DNA from: Microbispora corallina
Lineage (GTDB): Bacteria > Actinomycetota > Actinomycetes > Streptosporangiales > Streptosporangiaceae
Assembly: GCF_016863035.1 (NCBI RefSeq)
Contig: NZ_BOOC01000031.1
Location: 62,001-126,000 of the forward strand
Reading direction: 5' to 3'
DNA length: 64,000 nt
How positions within the stretch are numbered: position 1 is the first letter of the stretch; each line of letters begins with the position of its first letter. A program made the translations under genes and the position numbers. Under the pieces are notes generated by a model. It was given only the letters and a program-made list of their open reading frames with translations. It had not been told where the DNA came from and made no database searches. This document shows, in pieces, positions 59,741 through 64,000 of the stretch.

Positions 59741-60577
59741 TCAGGTGCCGCGCCAGGTAGGGGTGGATTCGCCGGTGAGTCGGCGGGCCATGAGGTCGAC
59801 CATGGCGAGATGGATCATGGCTTCGGAGCGGGCGGGCAAGGCTTCGTAGTCGCGGACCAGGCGGCGGTGGAGCATTAGCCAGCCGAAGGTGCGCTCTACC
59901 GTCCAGCGGCGTGGCAGAGGAGTGAATCCCCTGGTGGCGGGGTCTTTGCGGACGACTTCCAGGTCGATGCCGAGCGTGGCGCTGTGTTCGATGACGCTGG
60001 TGCGGTAGGCGCTGTCGGCCCAGGTCTTGGTGATCGTGGGGTGGGTGGCGGCGACCTGGGTGAGCAGGTGGCGGCCGGCGGTGGGATCGGACACGCTGGC
60101 GGCGGTGACCAGCACCGCGAGCAACAGGCCGAGGGTGTCGGTGACGATGCTGCGCTTGCGGCCGACGATTTTCTTGCCCGCGTCGATGCCCTGGGTGGCG
60201 GAGACGTTGGTCGAGGTCTTGACGCTCTGGGCGTCGATCACGCAGGCGGTCGGTTCGGGATCGTGGCCCTCGGCCGTGCGGACTAATCGCCGTAACATGC
60301 CGCTGAGCTGGGCGAATACGCCGTCTTTCTGCCAGTGGGCGAAGTAGCCGTAGACGGTGGCCCAGGGCGGGTGGTCGTGGGGCAGGTAGCGCCAAGGGAT
60401 GCCGGTGCGGTCGACGTAGAGGATGGCGTTGAAGATGGCACGCAGGTCGTGCTCGGGAGGGCGTCCGATGTCCAGGCCTCTGCCCCGGCGTTCGGTGCGC
60501 CAGGCGGTCAGCACGGGTTCAACGAGCTTCCAGCGGGCGTCGGACAGATCGCTGGGGTACGGTCGCTGTTGGGTCAT
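59741..60577 (-). CDS. IS5-family transposase
   Basis: A 278-residue DDE transposase in one frame: SDARWKLVEPVLTAWRTERR, YVDRTGIPWRYLPHDHPPWA, Asp in CVIDAQSVKTS, Asp in TWADSAYRTS and Glu in WTVERTFGWLMLHRRLVRDY, ending near TWRGT. Complete in length and motifs, so the element may be active. Confidence 0.94.
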   Translation of the reverse strand: MTQQRPYPSDLSDARWKLVEPVLTAWRTERRGRGLDIGRPPEHDLRAIFNAILYVDRTGIPWRYLPHDHPPWATVYGYFAHWQKDGVFAQLSGMLRRLVRTAEGHDPEPTACVIDAQSVKTSTNVSATQGIDAGKKIVGRKRSIVTDTLGLLLAVLVTAASVSDPTAGRHLLTQVAATHPTITKTWADSAYRTSVIEHSATLGIDLEVVRKDPATRGFTPLPRRWTVERTFGWLMLHRRLVRDYEALPARSEAMIHLAMVDLMARRLTGESTPTWRGT

Positions 60578-60802
60578 GTTCTGGGCGTAGCGCGTGAGAT
60601 GGCGGGCCGCCCAGATCTGTACGGGTTTCCGTCACCAGCGGGTAAGCCACAGACCGCCGCATCTTGGGATGAGACAGGATTTTCTGCCACAGAACGACCC
60701 CTGACCGCCCAGGTGCTTGGCTGCGACGGCTAGCAGATCACGCGAAACCCATCAAAAACGACACTCGATCAATCCGTCGACTCCGGCGAAACACGGATTG
60801 AT
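60578..60802. other. Non-coding part of the second IS
   Basis: 225 bases between transposase start and right end, without a gene; unusually long for a compact IS and may hold the promoter. Confidence 0.4.
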
Positions 60803-60824
60803 CAGGATCAAACACCCTCTTAGG

Positions 60825-60858
60825 GGCCGTCCCGGAAACGGTCGTTTCCGGGACGGCC
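60825..60858. terminator. Perfect 34-base hairpin containing the shared palindrome, copy 2
   Basis: GGCCGTCCCGGAAACG (60825-60840) pairs with CGTTTCCGGGACGGCC (60843-60858) around GT. The inner 12-base arms are identical to those at 25758-25784. It lies at the right border of the second IS and 87 bases from the TetR stop, a likely terminator. Confidence 0.75.
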
Positions 60859-60944
60859 GTCGAAGTCCTCCTCCGCGGGCGTGCGGACCACTCGCCGCAG
60901 CGCCCCTTCCCTGGTGAGGAAGCCGTTCGTGGGGGTTCTTCCGG

Positions 60945-61592
60945 TTAGGGCTCGCCTTCCACGTCGGCGAAGCGTGTGGTGATCTGCTGGCCGGACAGCC
61001 GCGGTGTCCCACCCAGCTCCAGCGACGCCGGCACTGTTGCCGCAGCCCGCAACCCCGCCAGGGCCACCTGGAGAACACGTTCCCGCTGCCCCTCGTCGAC
61101 GTACTCGACCGTGCTGATGCCTGAGATCATCCGCAGGACGTCGTCAATCGAGACCTCCTGGCGCGCGGCGCCTACCCGCTGTGCCCGTTCGAGCAGGGGC
61201 TCGCCGGCCGCGCGCATCGCCCTGCGTCCGGCCTGGAAGCCGTCGGTGCTGCGGTTGAGCGCGTCGGCGAAGGCCAGCTTGGTGCCGATGTACTCGACGA
61301 ACCGGTGCAGCCACGCGACCAGCGCCTCCCACGGCTCCAGCTCGACGACGACCTCGGCCTCGTGGCACAACGCCTCCACCTCCTCACGGTGGACCTCCTC
61401 GACCAGATCCTCCCGGGTGGGGAAGTTGCGGTACAGCGTGGCGATGCTCACTCCGGCGCGGCGCGCGACGTCCTCGAGGGAGGTCTGCGCACCCTTCTCG
61501 GCGAATGTGTCGCGGGCCGCCGCGACCAGGGCGTCGAAGTTGCGGCGCGCGTCCGCGCGCTTCGGCCGCCGAGACACCAGCCCAGGCTCCAT
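60945..61592 (-). CDS. TetR-family transcriptional repressor
   Basis: A 215-residue repressor. The HTH is residues ~18-65: FDALVAAARDTFAEKGAQTS, LEDVARRAGVSIATLYRNFP, TREDLVEEVHREEVEALC. The ligand domain follows (RFVEYIGTKLAFADALNRST). ATG 61592 gives the opening EPGLVSRRPKRADA. It is divergent from an SDR gene and a near-perfect operator lies between them, so it most likely represses that gene and itself. Confidence 0.95.
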   Translation of the reverse strand: MEPGLVSRRPKRADARRNFDALVAAARDTFAEKGAQTSLEDVARRAGVSIATLYRNFPTREDLVEEVHREEVEALCHEAEVVVELEPWEALVAWLHRFVEYIGTKLAFADALNRSTDGFQAGRRAMRAAGEPLLERAQRVGAARQEVSIDDVLRMISGISTVEYVDEGQRERVLQVALAGLRAAATVPASLELGGTPRLSGQQITTRFADVEGEP

Positions 61593-61610
61593 GCCACCGT
61601 CCGCCCTTTC

Positions 61611-61640
61611 TTGACAACCGTAGGGTCCCTACGGTTAAAG
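61611..61640 (+). promoter_or_regulatory. SDR promoter with TetR operator between -35 and -10
   Basis: TTGACA (61611-61616) and TTAAAG (61635-61640) bracket the palindrome AACCGTAGGG (61616-61625), T, CCCTACGGTT (61627-61636), with perfect 10-base arms. Binding there would block RNA polymerase directly. A partial copy, GTAGGGG, follows at 61642-61648. Confidence 0.85.
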
Positions 61641-61676
61641 TGTAGGGGTACTTTCAGTTTACCTGAGGAGTGAAAG

Positions 61677-62420
61677 ATGGTGTCGTCCATCGAGAGCATC
61701 GCCCTGGTCACGGGTGCCAACAAGGGACTGGGCCTGGCCACGGCCCGGCAGCTCGCCGAACGTGGCTGCACCGTGCTGCTCGGCAGCCGCGACGCCGAGC
61801 GCGGCGCCGTGGCGGCCAGGGAACTCACCGAGTCCGGGCTCATGGTGCGCCCCGTGCGCATCGACGTCACGGACGACACCTCCGTGACCGAGGCCGCCGC
61901 GTTCGTCGACCGCGAGTACGGCCGCCTCGACGTGCTGGTGAACAACGCCGGCGTGCTCGCGCGCAAGCCCGCTACCGAGGTGTCGGCCGACGACCTGCGC
62001 CCAGAGTTCGAGACCAACGTCTTCGGGATGGTGCGGGTCGTGCACGCGATGTTGCCGCTACTGCGCCGCTCCCCGTCCCCGCGCATCGTGAACGTCTCCA
62101 GCGACTCCGCCACCTTCGCCAACGCCACCGAGCAGGGCTCCATGTTCGCCCGCTCGCACGACTCGTTCGCGTACTCGGCGACGAAGGCCGCGGTGAACAT
62201 GCTGACGGTCAAGTACGCCAACGCCTTCCTCGACGACCCGGAACTGGCCCATGTGAAGATCAACGCCGTGACGCCCGGGTACGTCGCGACTGATCTGAAC
62301 GGCTTCAAAGGCGTGCGCAGCACCGACGAGGGCGCCCGCGCCGCGGTGCACTGGGCCACGGTCGGCGACGACGGCGAGACGGGCGGCTTCTTCGACGAGC
62401 ACGGCCGCGCCCCCTGGTGA
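61677..62420 (+). CDS. SDR-family oxidoreductase
   Basis: A 247-residue NADP(H)-type short-chain dehydrogenase/reductase. TGANKGLG nucleotide loop (residues ~12-19), NNAGV, catalytic Ser in NVSSDSATF and Tyr/Lys in YSATKAAVN are all present. GAGGAG precedes ATG 61677. A carbonyl or quinone reductase role for detoxification fits its TetR control, but the substrate is unknown. Confidence 0.95.
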   Translation: MVSSIESIALVTGANKGLGLATARQLAERGCTVLLGSRDAERGAVAARELTESGLMVRPVRIDVTDDTSVTEAAAFVDREYGRLDVLVNNAGVLARKPATEVSADDLRPEFETNVFGMVRVVHAMLPLLRRSPSPRIVNVSSDSATFANATEQGSMFARSHDSFAYSATKAAVNMLTVKYANAFLDDPELAHVKINAVTPGYVATDLNGFKGVRSTDEGARAAVHWATVGDDGETGGFFDEHGRAPW

Positions 62421-62618
62421 CGCCTCGGACGATCTCACTCCGGCCGAGTCCATCCCGGGTCCACCTTTCTTCCCCGGGAACGGGCCCGGCCGGTAAATCC
62501 TCTCCGGCCCCAAGTGTTGGGAGAACGGCGTTCAGGACAGTTGACAAGGCCGCCCGGCCCCGTGCGACGCTGATGCGCGAAGCTCCTGATCACCCTTCCC
62601 CCCAGTCACGGAGCGCGC
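62421..62618. other. Intergenic stretch, no gene
   Basis: GC-rich, with a CCCCGGGAAC-type segment near 62473 but no clear terminator hairpin. Confidence 0.4.
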
Positions 62619-64000
62619 ATGGTCCGTCTCGCCCTCTCCCCCAAGATCCTTCACGGTCTCGACTTCGGCGCGCCGGCCGCCGAGCGGGACATCGGGCGGG
62701 GACTGGAGAAGTACTTCGTCGAGTCGCCCGCCTACCGGCGCGTCGAGGCCGGCGACAAGACGATCGTCATCGGCAGCCGGGGCTCGGGGAAGAGCGCGAT
62801 CTTCCAGATGCTGGCCAGGCGGGAGAGGTCCAGGGGCACCCGGGTGATCGAGCTCAGCCCCGACGACTACTCGTACGAGCTGCTGAGCGCGACGATGGCG
62901 GCGGAGGACGCGGGCTCGTGGGCGAAGCACGGCGCGTACGCCGCGGCCTGGAAATACCTGCTCTACGTCCTCATCATGAAGGAGGTCGCGCGCAAGGGGA
63001 TGCGGCTGGCCCGCGGCGGCGCCGACATCCATCGCTACATCCGCGACAACCACTCCACGGTGGGGATGGGGCCCCTCTCGCTCCTCGTCTCCTACCTGAA
63101 GCGCCTGGAGACCGTGAAGCTCGGCCCGATAGAGGCCGGGGCCAGGACCAGGGAGCTGGACAGGCTCTACAAGCTCGAGGAGATCCACAACCTGCTGCCG
63201 TCGCTCAGGCGCGTCCTCGACGGCGTCCGGGTCGTCGTGCTGGTGGACGAGCTCGACCGCGGGTGGGACTCGTCGGAGGACGCCCAGGCCTTCGTGTCCG
63301 GCCTCTTCCAGGCGTGCGTCTCCATCAACGGGCTCCACGACAACCTGCGCGTCTACGTCTCCCTGAGACAGGAGCTGTACGACGACATCCCGGCCCTGTA
63401 CGAGGACGCGCAGAAGCACCGCGACCTGCTCGAGACGGTTCGATGGTCGCCGGACTCCCTGCTCAAGCTCATCGCCAGGCGGATCCGCCACTCGGCCAGG
63501 GAGATGGGCTACGACCGCGACGTCCTCGACCGGGCCGGTGACCTGAGTTGCTGGAACGCGGTGTTCGGCAATCCGCCGGGGATCCCGGCCGCCGGCTCGT
63601 TCGCCTACGTCGCCGAGCGGACCCTGCACCGCCCCCGGGAGATCATCGAGTTCTGCACGGCGGCGCTCGACGCGGCTCGGGACCGGCACCCCACGCTGCC
63701 GCTCCCCCTCGGCGCCATCGGCTGGGCGGAGCCGGGCTACTCCGCCGACCGCGCCCAGGACATCGCCGCCGAGTTCCGCTTCCAGTACCCGGGCCTACTG
63801 GGCGTGTTCGACGCCTTCCGCGGCCGCGGTCCGGTCGTCGACCGCGACGACCTCGAGTTCGTCTGCCTGGAGCTCGTCACCGGTGAGATCCGGGTGAGCG
63901 CCGCCTCCTGGTGGCTGCGGGAACGCAGCCCGGAGAACCTGATCGAGATCCTCTGGCAGGTCGGCTTCCTGAAGGCCAAGCCCAACGGCGACGACTCGCC
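62619..64000 (+). CDS. P-loop ATPase, Sll1717-like, C-terminus outside window
   Basis: At least 460 residues of a cytoplasmic ATPase. ATG 62619 has GGAG 6 bases upstream. Walker A GSRGSGKSAIFQMLARRERS (residues ~52-58) and Walker B VVVLVDELDRGWDS near 210 are clear, with TIVIGSRGSGKSA following an opening FGAPAAERDIGRGLEKYFVE. Later TLHRPREIIEFCTAALDAAR resembles the sensor/winged region of Sll1717-type proteins. The frame runs past base 64000. Such stand-alone ATPases are sometimes linked to phage defence, but the context here gives no support. Confidence 0.8.
   Translation, partial: MVRLALSPKILHGLDFGAPAAERDIGRGLEKYFVESPAYRRVEAGDKTIVIGSRGSGKSAIFQMLARRERSRGTRVIELSPDDYSYELLSATMAAEDAGSWAKHGAYAAAWKYLLYVLIMKEVARKGMRLARGGADIHRYIRDNHSTVGMGPLSLLVSYLKRLETVKLGPIEAGARTRELDRLYKLEEIHNLLPSLRRVLDGVRVVVLVDELDRGWDSSEDAQAFVSGLFQACVSINGLHDNLRVYVSLRQELYDDIPALYEDAQKHRDLLETVRWSPDSLLKLIARRIRHSAREMGYDRDVLDRAGDLSCWNAVFGNPPGIPAAGSFAYVAERTLHRPREIIEFCTAALDAARDRHPTLPLPLGAIGWAEPGYSADRAQDIAAEFRFQYPGLLGVFDAFRGRGPVVDRDDLEFVCLELVTGEIRVSAASWWLRERSPENLIEILWQVGFLKAKPNGDDS

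Larger units (their letters stand above)
59702..60820 (-). mobile_element. Complete second IS5-family insertion sequence, 1,119 bp
   Basis: Terminal inverted repeats of 18 bases (AGAGGG(C/T)GTTTGATCCTG, at 59702-59719 and 60803-60820) with one mismatch, and TA duplicated at both sides (59700-59701, 60821-60822). It encodes one intact transposase. Inserted directly next to the older IS5 remnant. Confidence 0.92.

Noticed and set aside
62532-63689. Long open frame on the minus strand opposite the P-loop ATPase
   Set aside because: It mirrors the codon bias of the real gene; its Arg/Val/Gly-rich sequence has no motifs, while the plus strand carries Walker A and B.
30775-64000. cas genes linked to the CRISPR array
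   Set aside because: No frame shows Cas1, Cas2, Cas3 or Cascade motifs in the window.

Overview
The window is high-GC actinobacterial DNA. Many GTG starts, leaderless-looking promoters, TetR/MarR/ArsR/HxlR regulators, secreted S8 peptidases and a type I-E repeat with a GGATCATCCCCGCG core together suggest the Streptosporangiaceae (Nonomuraea/Streptosporangium/Microbispora type). Genus is inferred from gene style only; there is no rRNA or tRNA gene to anchor it.

Layout. 1-7.3 kb: ordinary regulator/enzyme genes (MFS efflux pump, two SRPBCC proteins, an ECF sigma factor with a long C-terminal extension, an ArsR repressor, an SMP-30-like protein, an HxlR regulator, an alpha/beta hydrolase). 7.3-31 kb: accessory and decaying DNA. 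Intact genes here (zinc-ribbon coiled-coil protein, large S8 peptidase, PAP2 phosphatase, DinB-like protein, sialidase-like secreted protein, SNF2 helicase, serine recombinase) sit among remnants: frameshifted STAND-type protein, SDR cut by a Tn3-transposase fragment, TrmO tail, MarR tail, HNH fragment, and a GMC oxidoreductase split by an intact IS5-family element that can be reconstructed to the base. It ends with an orphan five-repeat CRISPR array without cas genes. 31-38.8 kb: hemerythrin, LAL-type LuxR regulator, SGNH hydrolase with a Gly-Gly-Thr repeat region, VOC protein and gene fragments.

38.9-47.6 kb, minus strand: the most coherent unit. It is an eight-gene operon with mostly 4-base start/stop overlaps: Tat-type lipoprotein binding protein, two permeases, one fused double ATPase, an alpha/beta-hydrolase-fold protein lacking both nucleophile and catalytic histidine, a 2OG-Fe(II) oxygenase, a tandem DUF427 protein and a cysteine-dioxygenase-like cupin. 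It looks like uptake plus oxidative processing of a small organic substrate, possibly organosulfur.

47.6-54 kb: an MFS transporter whose C-terminus derives from a degraded DUF4253 protein, a MarR/MFS drug-efflux pair, a small secreted Cys protein and Tn3/IS remnants. 54-64 kb: a LuxR-type regulator divergent from a second large S8-like peptidase, an intact second IS5-family element (1,119 bp, TA duplication), a TetR/SDR divergent pair with a near-perfect operator, and the start of a Sll1717-like P-loop ATPase running off the window.
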